Source: Membranipora membranacea (taxonomy: Eukaryota > Bryozoa > Gymnolaemata > Cheilostomatida > Membraniporidae). From it: a DNA stretch of 60,000 nucleotides. The notes beneath the pieces are model-generated. The model did no database searches, was not told where the DNA came from, and was given only the letters and a program-made list of their open reading frames with translations. The stretch lies in contig OU612074.1 in NCBI GenBank assembly GCA_914767715.1, positions 9,007,501-9,067,500 of the forward strand. The letters are read 5' to 3'. A program made the position numbers and the translations under genes. Below are positions 11,665 through 24,104 of the stretch, one piece after another. Position 1 is the first letter of the stretch. Each line of letters starts with the position of its first letter.

Positions 11665-14370
11665 CTGGGTAAATACAAGAAACAACAAAAATTCAACTGT
11701 GTTTGTAGTTGCGGGTCTCAGGATATGATGCAGCTAGCTTGAATCAACAAGAGCAAAGGCTATTATTATCTTTCAGCTGTTCTACGAATGTGATTATATT
11801 TTGCCTCTTTTTTTCTCCACAATGACTAATAAGAGTCAGTTGCATGTGACACATACTTGCTATCAGATGTGGCAGCTCACCATTTGTATAATATGTAAAA
11901 GAATGGCTTTCACCTAATTTATAACTGTAACCACCTTTAAAGAAGCCAATGAGGTAAATACTTATGTTGTATTTGTATCATAACATTGATACGTAATTGC
12001 TTTTGATCACAAATGTTATCTCACTCCAAATAATACCCCATGGCAGCATCTACAGTGTTGGTAGACAACACGGGCGGGAGCCATTGGGCGGAGGGCAAGA
12101 GTTTTTTTTATTTTGGGGGAGGGAAGCTGAGACCAACAATACACAGGAACTGTAACTATTCAAACTTATCGATTGGACGACCCTCAAGTTGCATAGATTC
12201 TTTTTTACTTTGTAATGTGCAATAGGGCATATACTGACAGCACGCCAGTAACCCGGCAGCTTTGAAATCATCTCAATATACAAATGCGAGAAAAGTTACA
12301 ATATCCCATTTAGTTTCAGAGGAACAGATCCAATATTTCACTGCTTCACTTTGTTGGTTCCAAACTTGCAACTCACAAAATTGCTCACTAATAATTCACA
12401 GCCTAGCCTAACTCTACTCTTAACCGAATTTTTTATTTGTGTGCATTGACCAATTCAACCACTTAAGATGGGTGACAGGATATGAGGAAAGGGATGACTT
12501 TGATCGGAATGTAGACAATGCCTTCCTTGAAACTTGAACTCATCTCTTGTCTCATCTTATTTTAAGCTTTTCTCTGGCAACAATCTCAACTAAATAGACT
12601 TAGACCACAAGCTAAAACTATGTTACGCAATCGTTTAAAACGAGTTTATCAATTCTTTCTTTTTTATTGTGATTGTTCAATCAGGCCTGTTTGAATCACA
12701 AATAACTCTTTCATCACTAATATTGAATGTTATTCCAGTGTCTGTCTATTGATACCACATATTTTGACCTGTGGGAGAAAAATATCCCTGTATGACAAAC
12801 CTCACTGTGATGACAAAAAGAACTTCATTTTTTTGCAAATTAAAATGGTTTGTGTACTCATATACGCAATTCCTTATTCGCTCCATTCAAAATTCAGCAG
12901 TATCTTGGAACATTATACAACCAAGGATGCGCCCTAAATTGAGCATGATCCTATTTTCCTGCATTTGGGTTGAGCCGCGGTCGCCGGCTTACCAGTAGAA
13001 TGGGAACAACCCAGACTGTTGGCAATTTGGATCAAACACCCATGAAGCATCTATTTGAAAAAATTTAACCTTATTATTCTCTGCAGTCAAAAATGATGTA
13101 ACTGTCAAACCAATTCATGAATACCCAGAATTTACTACGTTCGTGAAATGTTTAGTTCTTACCGTTGTAGTTTGTCAGATAGATCAAGGCACCGTCGGCT
13201 TCACGTCAATGAGCTTTTGACCTGAAGAACTACTGGCAAAGCAGTCTGGTAGCAGTAGGTGTTCAGGTAAAATTATGTACTCTGAATTCGGGTTGATTAT
13301 TTGAAATATTTTGTAGCATAGAATTTTATTGAAATGACTATTCAATAGGAAATGTCCAATAATAAGATGATCAACTGGTTATTGATTGGAAAGTGGCATG
13401 GGTTTTTCTAAATAGAGAATTTTATAGCTGTGTGTTCAGTAGAGTAATTCTGTGTACCTGATAACAGTCAGAAAGGGTATAGACTTTTGCACAAAACATA
13501 TTACAAGGGAAATAATATGTTAGCAAGGCCGTAAACAGAACCAGCTACCCCTTCACACCCCTACTGCTCAAAAAAGGAGTGTATACTTTTATTTGATAAC
13601 AAAGTTTTTCTACTGTATAGCCTCATGTCGAGAATTTATTATTGCGCAACACTTCTCACAAAATCTCATGGAATTTTGGAAGTTGTCAATGTCTTATTTG
13701 CAGTCACGGCTCTCCCTTCAACTTCTTGTCATTCACGTTACACCCCTTTTCAATCACAAATCAGATTTAAATGGACTCTTAAGAGTTCTCATAAATAACA
13801 AACACTTTTGCAGTAAAATTGATCAGCCAATCAGGAGCATTTGATCAGTTTCTCCCAGGGCACACCATGGACACACCTCCACGATTTATAAGCCAATCAA
13901 AAACATTTGGACAGTTTCGCCTAGTGCACACCTTGGACACACCTCTATTTGTAATCATGCAACTGATCAGCTTATCAGCCAATGGACAGTTGCGCCTGGG
14001 GCACACCATGGTCACACCTCCATTCGTTGTTATACAATTACTCAGCCGATCAAAATACTTTGACAGTTTCTATATGACATGCCATTGATACGGCTCCCAT
14101 TTGTTGTTAAAATGTCAAATACTATGTGACAAGACTTAGCCATAGTATAGATGCTATTTTGATTTATTAGTTTCAGTTCGATTCAATTTATCTTCACCTA
14201 GCTCCTCTGGTTTGGCCGTTTGCTATTAAAGTTAAAAAATTGGTTTGGCATTAGAAAAAATTACTTGTTGATAAAAATAATTCAAGTACCTTTACGGGCG
14301 GCATTTAGGTGTAGAGGCAAACCATTTGACTCTGGGTGGTGTATGCAAGTATTCCGCTGTTGGTTGATTA
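11665..14370. other. Repeat-rich, gene-free stretch upstream of MCT-A
   Basis: Holds the presumed promoter and leader of MCT-A close to 11.7 kb. No TATA box was assignable. Further right there is AT-rich sequence without recognisable exons, then the tandem repeat at 13815. The short open frames at 12.0-12.3, 12.7-13.0 and 13.6-13.8 kb have no splice or similarity support. Confidence 0.5.
13815..14080 (+). repeat. Tandem repeat, about 80-90 bp unit, three degenerate copies
   Basis: Each unit has GATCAGCCAATCA, GACAGTTTCGCC, GGGCACACCATGGACACACC and CTCCATTTGT in this order. Related units recur at 24105-24330. No coding role is seen. Confidence 0.65.
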
Positions 14371-14612
14371 AAAACCATGTTATCTTATCACACGCCATAT
14401 CCCAAAGCATGGTTGGTGAAATACATGTTTCATTAGGAGTGAGGCTGCAATATCTGAGCAATGTTGCTCTCTGTTTTCAGGCAGGTTGGAGCACATATGG
14501 GGCCAACTAAACTCCAGTGGACCATGGACCGGGGGCTCAAACCCACATCCTTCAACATGTGGATGCTAATGGCACGGCGCTCTAAAGAACTGAGCCTCCT
14601 CCTACTCATGAT
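14371..14612 (-). mobile_element. tRNA-derived SINE, family A, copy 1
   Basis: On the minus strand it starts GTAGGAGG, then an A-box region CTCAGTTCTTTAGAGCGCC and a B-box region GTGGGTTTGAGCCCC, followed by the shared body with GTGCTCCAACCTGCCTG and a 3' part ending GGCGTGTGATAAGAT. Other copies: 29031, 44550, 48398 and 58410. Confidence 0.75.
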
Positions 14613-14660
14613 ACTCCTACCCTTCCTTATAAAACTAAAACGTCTAAACAGCGAGGAACA

Positions 14661-16377
14661 GAAACCATGATCCTCCTCAACCTAGAGCTCTCCCCTGATA
14701 TGCATCGAAATTTGATAAAACTGATACAAATATTTGAAAGTTAATGATAAATCTTGAGGTTTCTTAGGTTATGTCAAAAATGCAGAACTTTCAGTTTCCA
14801 CTCATATCACAGTGTTAGACATCTATGAATGACTAGATTGTAGTCGCTCAGGGATGGTTTGATTATATTATCTTTGATGCTCTATCTATACCATACCTAC
14901 GCAGCGACAATGCTGTCATACTAGCAGGAATCTTCACTACATATTATCATCATTGTGAGATATCAACACTCTTGTCCCTACCCTCGTAGACAACATCACA
15001 GGTTTAAGAAAGAGCATGACGCCAACAACCGGTATATTATTTGATATTGATGTTTTTGACATTCTTCTTTCCTCGGCCAAATGTTGTTGAGGTGATTGAC
15101 TTATGACGATAGCACCTCGATCGGGCTTCGTTGGTCAAGTTCAACTTCAACACAGATATAGTCTGAGCCCCCCAGACTTTTGCCTCCCCCCTCCCCCGGG
15201 CGGACGCCACCCTGCCACAGATAAAATAAATTTGTGAAATTTTTTATATTCCTATGCTAGGAATGCACACTTTGACCATTGCGAAACAAAATTTACTGCT
15301 AAAATCTGATCTTGCTGTGCTTCATCTTCTTTCATCTAAAAAGGAGAAATACAAAGCGATGTGCCAGAAATGGTAGTTTGTCCAAAAGATGGCTGGTAAT
15401 GAGGAGTGTTCATTCTGAAAATACGATTAAAAAGAGGGTGCGTTTGATCATCAGCTATTTTAACAAAAGGCCTCTTGCTCTGTTCAAAAGTAAAATCATG
15501 TATTGAGGATACCCTGATAAGCTGAGTAGTGTTTTCTACAAATTTTCAATGTCCATGCTTTCCAAATGAATCCGCAAAAAGTGGCTAGAATTGAACGGGA
15601 TGCAGCGGCAGACTTTCATAAATAAAGGCATCAAAACAAGGCTCGTTTTAATTGGGAACATATATTTGTTATTTAGATTTATCATTTTTATGTAGTGGGG
15701 TGGTTGGGATGATTAATAACTTTACCAAAGTGAGAATCAGTGAGTAGAAATAAAAACATCATTGATAGATGGCATATCAAGAGCTACAACTTTGTTTTAC
15801 AGATACAAAAAACATGTCAATGGAAAATTGATACAAAGCTTCTATTATGTAATATTTGAACCAGCGGCTTTTTGGGCAGTGGCTTTTTGGACAGTGGCCT
15901 TAGGACTGATGGCCTTTTGGCCAGTGGCCTTATGGGTAATGGCTTTTTGACAGTGGCCTTATGGGTAGTGCCGTTATGCCAGTGGGCTTTCCGCCAGTGG
16001 CCTTATAAGTAATGGCTTTTTTGGCAGTGGTCTTTTGGCCAGTGACCTTATGGGTAATGGCTTTATAACCAGTGGCATTTTGGCAATGGCTTTTGGTCGG
16101 GCTTTGGTCGTCACAGCTGACCGTTTTATGAAGGAAAACCATTAATCTCTGATGATTAATGCTGTGAATATTTCTGGTTCTAATTAGTTTGCGTGGCTGT
16201 TTTATAGCATGATGTTGATTAATTACTAAGTATGTGGCATAGTGGTCAGAAATTGATCTATAGTTATAGTTATGGTCTAATAAGCTTTCTCTCCCTAAAT
16301 GGCTAATGTATGAAATCCCATTAACTTGCTGTAATAGCCCTGCAGACATGAAGCTCTGCTCTAAATGTGTTTTTTTG
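14661..16377 (-). mobile_element. LINE-derived unit, direct-repeat copy 1
   Basis: 1.72-kb block repeated at 19703-21454 in the same orientation at high identity, with few substitutions over long stretches. On the minus strand it enters with the C-terminal part of a non-LTR retrotransposon endonuclease (LEQSFMSAGLLQQVNG, then HLGRESLLDH and SISDHYATYLV), runs in frame into a minisatellite, and ends in non-coding sequence. The N-terminal endonuclease is missing: at 16377 the block joins unrelated sequence. It is inactive. Confidence 0.7.
15867..16100 (+). repeat. Minisatellite of CAGTGGCCTTTTGG-type units, copy 1
   Basis: About a dozen variant units of 15-24 bp containing CAGTGGCC, ATGGGTAATGGC or TTTTTGG. 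The minus strand is open across it and codes for repeats such as THKATGQKTTAKK, continuous with the endonuclease fragment upstream. Confidence 0.75.
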
Positions 16378-16384
16378 GTAGATG

Positions 16385-16795
16385 ACACTACAAATTTTGT
16401 CCGCGACGAACAAGAAATCGTTTGTAAGAATCATCTTCCCGAATTGCTATAGAATTCCCTCCATTGACTTTTAGGATAAATAGAGCTGTACCAACCAAAT
16501 ATAACGCAAGCAAATGCTGACAATCAACACACTGTCATTGTGCTATTGTACTATGCTATTGTACTATGCTATCGTACAATATCATATCCCTTCCACCCAA
16601 CTTGCCAAGGAGTCTATGTTACCTCAAGGGCCATGAATTGGGAGTACTCAAGTCCAACAATATTTCCGTAGTGATTACCTTGCGCTCTAACGTAGATGGA
16701 AGGAGGATAAAAAAATACTGACAGATAAGCAATCTGTAGCCAAAGTGCGGTCTTAGCTCAGAGTTTTGGTCAGTGCTGGTGGCCTGGCTGGTGCA
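16385..16795 (+). repeat. Inverted-repeat block, copy 1 (inverse of 19125-19690)
   Basis: Its segments (16395-16530 and 16560-16800) match the complement of 19546-19690 and 19125-19420 respectively. They include GACAATCAACACACT and CAGAGTTTTGGTCAGTGCTG. It contains a small direct repeat (CTATTGTACTATG, 16546-16575). Confidence 0.65.
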
Positions 16796-17024
16796 GGCCC
16801 GTATTTCTAGGGGAGGCAGGGAGGCCTTGCCTCCCTTAGAAAGCTGAATGGAGTGGTCCAAAAATGATATAATTGATTATTTCATGTCTGAATCAGGTCT
16901 TTTGGGATTTCCATTTGCTAATTAAATGCCTTAAAATTGCTTAGTAACAGCACACCTCCTATTGATGCTTCTGACTAGCCTCGGAATTTTGCCTCCCCTA
17001 CCATTTCTTCCTTAACGGCCTTGT
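16795..17024 (+). mobile_element. Non-autonomous DNA element, family M3 (CAGGGCCGTAG ends)
   Basis: Left end CAGGCCCGTATTTCTAGGGG followed by AGGCA; right end TGCCTCCCCTACCATTTC then CGGCCTTG, its rough inverse. The interior matches 18476-18560 and, inverted, 53147-53333. The ends recall hAT-type termini (CAGGG), which is a resemblance only. Confidence 0.55.
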
Positions 17025-18475
17025 TCTTCATCTCATTGTTGATAGCAGTAATTGATAGGCAGAGAATTCTTGCTCACATTTCCTGCCTCAGCTGAGGTCA
17101 TGAGCCTGATCTGTCAGTTTCACTTCCTATAGAGTAAACAAGAGGCACTCTGTTGATCACAATTAAAGATTCTCAATCATCAAAGGCTAAAAAATGTTGG
17201 AATATCATTTGAAATGATTCAACTGCCAATTTCAGTTAGAATGTCAAGGGCTGATGTCATTATTTCACCTAATTCGAATGCATCCCTTAAAAAGGACAAT
17301 CTGTTTGGGAAAACTATTTGCCGACCAGGTAATCACTCTGCTATGTAGCCTCAATCTATAATCTTTGAGCTATACCGACTACATCACCTCAAATATCCAA
17401 GACATGTAGCAATAGTAGCAATTGATTACCCAGCGTCAATTTTCCGTAAACAAGTTTTTGAAATATCCAAGTTTATCAAAGAATTCAATTCGGAAATTAC
17501 CGATTTAATTAGATGAGTATTTGTGAGCGCTTGAAAGTCATTTCAGATGAATAATGGGCTTGAGATGCGCCAAATGTATCCTACATGCGGAAAAAAAGCT
17601 TACTTTCTATACGACTATTTATGAATACTTGGAAATCATTTAAAGTAGCAGACAACCACAAAAGTTATATTTTGATATTTGATGCATAATGATATACTCC
17701 TTCTAAATTTTCATGTTTTAAATAATCATCAAATTAGAATATTTTAATTATTTCAATTGCAAACTCTCTACCACCATTTTGTTTTAGTAACAGGCATACC
17801 CAATATGATTGGCCAATTGTAAACACTCTTAAAATAAATACATAATTGGAAAAAGTTGATGTATAGAGGATTTTTTTTCTAGAATTAGAGCAATTATCTT
17901 TTGTCGGTTTTAATCTAAACACATAAACATTCATCTCAATCACAAAATCATCTATAAAAACAACACCATTGCTTTCAATGAATTATAATTACGAAATTTC
18001 TATGAGATTATAAACAAAACATAGCTTCTCAATTTAATTCATTTTATTGCAACCATTGGGGTTTAGGGGCTGCTGACTGCCCTGCGGTACAGAACCAGAG
18101 CTTAAACCCTGGATTTCCATTGCCTATCTGCGAAGACAAATTGTGAGTGGATTCATATTTAGCGGTGCCAGGGTTGTCTGCTACTTTAAGATGAATAATG
18201 AGCTTGAGATGCGTTAAAATTGATCCATCTTACACAATAAAGCCTACTTCCAACCAGGCTGCAGCGACTCATGACAGGTTTGGTGGATGTTTTGCGGAGA
18301 GAAAATGTGCTTGGCTGGTCTTCAAAGCATAATTTTAAATTTTATGGGAACATTTGCTACTTTGTCCTACTTTATTAGCTTTATAATGTCTCACAACCTT
18401 GGCATGAGCTTTTGAGAACTTGGCACTCCTCGAAGACTGGTATATGGAGCCGGGTATACAAACAATAACTCTCGC
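17025..18475. other. Gene-free AT-rich sequence
   Basis: No recognisable exon, RNA gene or repeat with an identified partner. Open frames here are short and of low-complexity composition. Confidence 0.45.
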
Positions 18476-18560
18476 AGGCCTGTAGTTCTAGGGGAGGCAA
18501 AAGAGGCACTACCTTCCCTAGAAAGCTAATTACAATAGCCTAAAACACTATAATTGAATA
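18476..18560 (+). mobile_element. Family M3 element, left-end fragment
   Basis: GCAGGCCTGTAGTTCTAGGG followed by AGGCAAAAGAGGC, with interior similarity to 16795-16880. The right end was not found. Confidence 0.45.
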
Positions 18561-18904
18561 ATTCAGTCAACATCATCTCCCCTCGGATTTCAATATCAAC
18601 CAAAATCACCTGCAAAACCTCATCATCGTCAACAGTTGTGTGCCGATTAGCTACACCACCTCCTGCCCCTAATAAAGGATTTATTAACGGGATCAAACAT
18701 AGGTGTGGGTATTCAGAACATTTGAGAAAAATGAAATGGAGTGGACATGTGTTTGAAGAGCATCTCATGGGTACAATATACAATCGGATATGATGTGGCC
18801 TCACCGGCGTTGTTTGTTGTTTGGAATGTTCTGATCTATGTGTAGGCCTTGCTTGTGATGGTGGTAGCTTAGAACTTTTTCATAAACAACTATAAAATTC
18901 TACA

Positions 18905-19072
18905 TCAAAACCAATATATTGGCCATAAATTTGCTTGGAGATTGCAATATTAATTGGAATTCCGAAAAAACACATTTAGAGCAGAGCTTTATGTTTGCAG
19001 GGCTATTACAGCAACTTAATGGGATTTCATACACTAGACATTTAGGGAGAGAAAGCTTATTAGACCATAACA
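18905..19072 (+). mobile_element. LINE endonuclease fragment, plus strand
   Basis: Encodes LLGDCNINWNSEKTHLEQS, then SYTRHLGRESLLDH, the GDxN block and the conserved TR...LLDH block of AP-endonuclease-type LINE endonucleases. It is inverted relative to the two large LINE-derived blocks on either side and is cut off at both ends. Confidence 0.7.
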
Positions 19073-19124
19073 ATGTGAAAATTATATGTTGGTCTAAAAC
19101 CATGATGGCTCTTCAAGAGAGTGG

Positions 19125-19690
19125 TTTTGGGTGCCACCAGCCAAGCCACCAGCATTGACCAAAATTCTGAGCTAAGACCGCACTTTGGCTACAGATTGCT
19201 TACTAGTTGTCAGTATTTTGTTATCCTCCTCCCATCTATGTTGGAGCGCAAGGAAATCACCACGCAAATATTGTTGGATTTGATCCCCCTTCAGTCAACT
19301 GCTGCTGGGTTATGTTGGATAATTATGTTCGCTGTGTCGATCCTGAGTAGTCCCAATTCATGGTCATTGTCACTTTGTAAAGTTGGGTGAAAGGGATATG
19401 ATATTGTACAATAGCATATCTACAATCTCGTTGTTAACATGTGATTATGTTTTAATCAAGAGAGGTATACACCCGAGGGTGCTGGGGGCTGCAGCACTAA
19501 TCGCCTGGCAGTGAATAGCAAGCGCGCTAACCGATCAACCGATCAACCAAATCACATGTTAACATAGTGTGTTGATTGTCAGCATTTGCTTCAGTTATTT
19601 TTTGTTGGTACAGCTCTATTTATCCTCAAAGTCAAAGTCATTTTGGGAAGATAATTCTTACAAGCAATTCCTTGTTCGTCGCAGACAAAA
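19125..19690 (-). repeat. Inverted-repeat block, copy 2, split by a SINE
   Basis: Inverted complement of 16385-16800 in two parts, 19125-19420 and 19546-19690. They are separated by a family-B SINE and its flank. It abuts the second LINE-derived block at 19703. Confidence 0.6.
19455..19545 (-). mobile_element. tRNA-derived SINE, family B, partial copy
   Basis: On the minus strand: GGTTAGCGCGCTTGCTATTC, then CACTGCCAGGCGATTAGTGC and CCAGCACCCTCGGGTGTATA. It lacks part of the head. Confidence 0.6.
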
Positions 19691-19702
19691 TTGGTTGTGA
19701 CT

Positions 19703-22071
19703 GAAACCATGATCCTCCTCAACCTATAGCTCTCCCCTGATATGCATCGAAGTTTGATAAAACTGATACAAATGTTTGAAAGTTAATGATAAATCTTGAG
19801 ATTTCTTATGTTATGTCAAAAATGCCGAACCTTCAGTTTCCACTCATATCACAATGTTTGACATCTATGAATGACTAAATTGTAGTCGCTCAGGAATGGT
19901 TTGATTGTCTTTGATGCTCTATCTATACCAACCTAAGCAGCGACAATGCTGTCATACTAGCAGGAATCTTCACTGCATATTATCATCATTGTGAGATATA
20001 AACACTCTTGTCCCTACCCTCGTAGACAACATCACAGGTTTAAGAAAGAGCATGACGCCAACAACCGGTATATTATTTGATATTGATGTTTTTGACATTC
20101 TTCTTTCCTCAGGCAAATGTTGTTGAGGTGATTGACTTATGACGATAGCAGCTCGATCGGGCTTCGTTGGTCAAGTTCAACTTCAACACAGATATAGTCT
20201 GAGCCCCCCAGACTTTTGCCTCCCCCCCCCCCCGGGCCGACACCATCCTGCCACAGAAAAAATAAATTTGTGAAATTTTTTATATTCCTATGCTAGGAAT
20301 GCACACTTTGACCATTGCGAAACAAAATTTACTGCTAAAATCTGATCTTGCTGTGCTTCATCTTCTTTCATCTAAAAAGGAGAAATACAAAGCGATGTGC
20401 CAGAAATGGTAGTTTGTCCAAAAGATGGCAGGTAATGAGGAGTGTTCATTCTGAAAATACGATTAAAAAGAGGGTGCGTTTGATCATCAGCTATTTTAAC
20501 AAAATGCCTCTTGCTCTGTTCAAAAGTAAAATCATGTATTGAGGATACCCTGATAAGCTGAGTAGTGTTTTCTACAAATTTTCAATGTCCATGCTTTCCA
20601 AATGAATCCGCAAAAAGTGGCTAGAATTGAACGGGATGCAGCGGCAGACTTTCATAAATAAAGGCATCAAAACAAGGCTCATTTTAATTGGGAGCATATA
20701 TTTGTTATTTAGATTAATCATTTTTATGTAGTGGGGTGGTTGGGATGATTAATAACTTTACCAAAGTGAGAATCAGTGAGTAGAAATAAAAACATCATTG
20801 ATAGATGGCATATCAAGAGCTACAATTTTGTTTTACAGATACAAAAAACATGTCAATGGAAAATTGATACAAAGCTTCTATTATGTAATATTTGAACCAG
20901 CGGCTTTTTGGGCAGTGGCGTTTTGGACAGTGGCCTTAGGACTGATGGCCTTTTGGCCAGTGGCCTTATGGGTAATGGCTTTTTGACAGTGGCCTTATGG
21001 GTAGTGCCTTTATGCCAGTGGGCTTTCCGCCAGTGGCCTTATGAGTAATGCCTTTTTTGGCAGTGGTCTTTTGGCCAGTGACCTGATGGGTAATGACTTT
21101 ATGACCAGTGGCCTTTTGGCAATGGCTTTTGGTTGGGCTTTGGTCGTCACAGCTGACTGTTTTATGAAGGAAAACCATTAATCTCTGATGATTAATGCTG
21201 TGACTATTTCTGGTTCTGATTAGTTTGCCTGGCTGTTTTATAGCATGATGTTGATTAATTACTAAGTATGTGACATAGTGGTCAGAAATTGATCTATCGC
21301 ATGTCAGGGTCTTGCAACTATTAATGCTAATGTCACTGTTCACATAGTTATGGTCTAATAAGTTTTCTCTCCCTAAATGGCTAATGTATGAAATCCCATT
21401 AACTTGCTGTAATAGCCCTGCAGACATTAAGCTCTGCTCTAAATGTGTTTTTTTCGGTCGATGAGGAATTCCAATTAATATTAAAAATCTCCAAGCAGAA
21501 TAAATTTATGACCAACATATTGGTTTTGATGTAGAATTGAGCTCATCATTGTAATGTATTTGGTTTTGTTAGCATCAGGTGGAAGATAAATTGATCCGAT
21601 GATGTAGCCGTGTTGGTTGTTTGTGGAGGGTATTTTTATCCAAACCGAGTCACAAAATCTGGACAGTTTAACACTTAATTGACTTATTATAGAGAATTTA
21701 TATTATGAAGATTTTACAAAGAGCGCAGCACCACCTCCCCGGGCTTTGGTTGTAGATTTACTGTCACATCTAGCTATTGAAAATCCAGGCAAGTCAACAA
21801 GACTATCTGGAATATCAGGATCGTGGGTCATGTTTCAGAAACAGAAAAAAACTTTGGTTGACTTAAAAGGATTGAGGCTTTCATAATAAAACATCTTTTT
21901 ATATAACGACTTTACGTTGTGATGTAGAAATCTCAAATTGTTGAATGATGCAGGCTTCATGTCAGATAGGGAGCTAATAGTATTCCATATGCGGTTATGG
22001 TAGCAGAGACTTTGTTCATAAATGTTAGACGAGTTTATTGATACCTGGTTTCTTACACTTAGATTAGCCAT
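19703..22071 (-). mobile_element. LINE-derived unit, copy 2, with most of a broken endonuclease
   Basis: 19703-21454 is the second copy of the 14661-16377 block, with a 40-50 bp insertion near 21297. On the minus strand the endonuclease continues up to an ATG at 22071. From N to C one sees LRFLHHNVKSLYKKM, LPGFSIARCDSK, RGGGAALFVKSS (near 21735), VWIKIPSTNN, IIGSIYLPPD, then the LLDH and SISDHYATYLV blocks. These lie in different frames with stops between them, including one at the expected SETW motif, so it is a pseudogene. The reverse transcriptase is absent: the minisatellite follows instead. It abuts the duplicated MCT-C fragment at about 22143. Confidence 0.75.
20903..21135 (+). repeat. 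Minisatellite of CAGTGGCCTTTTGG-type units, copy 2
   Basis: Same array as 15867-16100 with scattered unit changes. The minus strand is again open through it (20966-21427 as one frame of 153 codons). Confidence 0.75.
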
Positions 22072-22523
22072 TGTAGGTCCTGGGAGGGAAGACTTACGGT
22101 TTCTCTACTCGAGGCAAAAGCTGATGCTTATTAAAGGTAATACGCCATTCTCCAGCTATTTGTGGTGTTATATACCAGACCTGAAAGTTAAATGAGTCAT
22201 CAATGAAGACATCAACAAAAAAGTTTGAATTCAGAGAATCTTTCTTTACCCAGCTAGGTTAAGTCTTGTTAGGACTGCTATACATTTTCATGCTGAGAGG
22301 AGTTGTTATCCCCTCTAGAGTGCGGGAAACCCAGCTGCGAATTGAAAGGGATCTAAATCTGTAGATCAAGATTGATCCATTTCCTTTCATATCAGGTTTC
22401 TTCAATTATACTGGTTATCTCCCAGACGAAATTGACCATAACTAAGCTAGAGCAAAGATATTAAACTACAACAACGCTTTGGTCATAACAGGGAGCGTCA
22501 TCAACCCATTCTATTTTGGGGAT

Positions 22524-22680
22524 AGTCAGATGGCGCAATCGATTAGCCCGCTTGCTATTCACTGCCAGGTGATTGGTGCAGCAGGAGTTTTGGGTTTGAG
22601 TCCCACTGGGGGAGCTATCCATGTTGATTGTCCAAGCCCCCGATACCCTTGGTGTACACATCACAAGGGAGGGTGGTCAT
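22524..22680 (+). mobile_element. tRNA-derived SINE, family B (in the duplicated block)
   Basis: A-box region GATGGCGCAATCGATTAGCC and B-box region GGGTTTGAGTCCC. Its partner at 27157 lies at the matching place in MCT-C, so the SINE was inserted before the duplication. Confidence 0.65.
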
Positions 22681-22920
22681 AATAATGCATTAGCCATCGG
22701 TGATAGGGCTAGCCTTTATCCATGACGTCAACAGGATGTTTGCCTGTGAATGGAGTGCCCATATAAAAGAGCCTCGTAAATGTTAACAGGTCATCGTGGC
22801 TTGCATGACCTTAATGATGCATTGTGGGATAGACGATTACTCTAGTATGGGTTTTATTGGATCAAACGGCTACCTGTCAAAGATGATGAGACTATAAATC
22901 CACACACTTGACAGGCTAAT

Positions 22921-23605
22921 GGGATTGTGTCAGGAGTTGTCCCTTATTATGGGGACGCTGAACAGATGAGACCATAAATGGGCACTTTTTTATATACGCT
23001 ATCATTGGATCAGATCACACTTTTTGGTCTGGCAGCCAGGGAAATTAAGATGGAAACAAAATGAGGGAACTTTTAAAATAGGCGGATTATGCTGACCCAC
23101 TTTATGAGACAAAAATTTACTGCGAATATAATTTGATATTTATCATATTATATATTATAATAAATATATCATTATGATAAAGAAAAATAATGTTCCAGCT
23201 TTGAATTTTGAATATTTTATAAATCCAACATAAAAATATTGATCGCAGAAAAAAAACTTTTATGATATTGTAATACAAAACAATTCTATATTTAATTTAT
23301 ATATGGAATTTTTTTGCAAAACAAATTTAGCTGTATATTTCTTGACACCTTCCTTCCTGACACTGAATTTCATTGTGATTGATCCGGTTTTTTATAATTT
23401 AATGTATTATTTCATTTTAATTGTATTAAAAATTAAGATTTTCCCCTACTTTTTTATTTCAGCATATAGGCCAGATTTTTGGGTTACCGAATAAAAATAT
23501 TAATTGTAGTTAGCAGAGTTTTTACAGCAAAAGGTCTCATCTCATCTTATATAAAACTTTGCAAAAGTATGGTCTTATCTGTAAATAATCAAGGGAGAAA
23601 AACAC
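22921..23605. other. AT-rich insertion splitting the duplicated exon
   Basis: Absent from the parent exon at 27516-27680. It contains a near-palindromic AT stretch at 23146-23185. Its short left border GACTATAAATCC...TGGG is loosely repeated around 22965. Origin unknown. Confidence 0.5.
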
Positions 23606-24104
23606 GACCCCATAGCACTTGTCACATTCTCTGCTTCTATTAGATCTTTAAACACCAGTGGGACGAGACTGACCCATCGAGGACATTCCAATCAGTACGA
23701 GAATAATAACTTCAACTGGACCTTACAACTCTCCAAAAGATTTTCCCTAGTATATTCGGCGGGGGGCTTTTTATTGTGAATTTTTACTGTATTTCAAGTA
23801 TATACGATTACGGGTGAAAATTGGAAACAAAGATTCCAACAGTTCAACACAAATATCATTGATAAATCAAGTGAGTTTTTCGCAAGCTATTTTCTTTTCC
23901 CCATTATAAGCAGAAGACAACTTATGAGATCGCAGCTAAGCTAGCAGAATGCTATGTGAGCGAATTAAGGTCATCTTGATAACCAGTAACTACGAGTGTG
24001 GTGTCAAAAAAAATCTTTCCCAAATATGATATACCAAACATTATAATAATGGCTAGGCAATATCAGTTCTGGTCCGACAAAGGGGTAAATCCTAATCAAG
24101 ACAT

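Larger units (their letters stand above)
22143..24100 (-). pseudogene. Broken duplicate of the 3' end of MCT-C
   Basis: Diverged copy of 26765-28200. It holds the first part of the last exon (22143-22181, GLVYNTTNSWRM then lost), the intron with a family-B SINE, the 3' part of the penultimate exon (about 22873-22920) and its 5' part (about 23610-23705). The penultimate exon is split by roughly 690 bp of inserted sequence, lacks about 13-15 nt near its start and has lost its acceptor. Upstream intron sequence matches up to about 24.1 kb. It cannot encode protein. Confidence 0.8.

Noticed and set aside
20348-20986. Plus-strand frames repeated at 15312-15950
   Set aside because: They are the antisense of the duplicated LINE-derived block and its minisatellite (repeats of AFW and VAL), conserved only because the block is recent.
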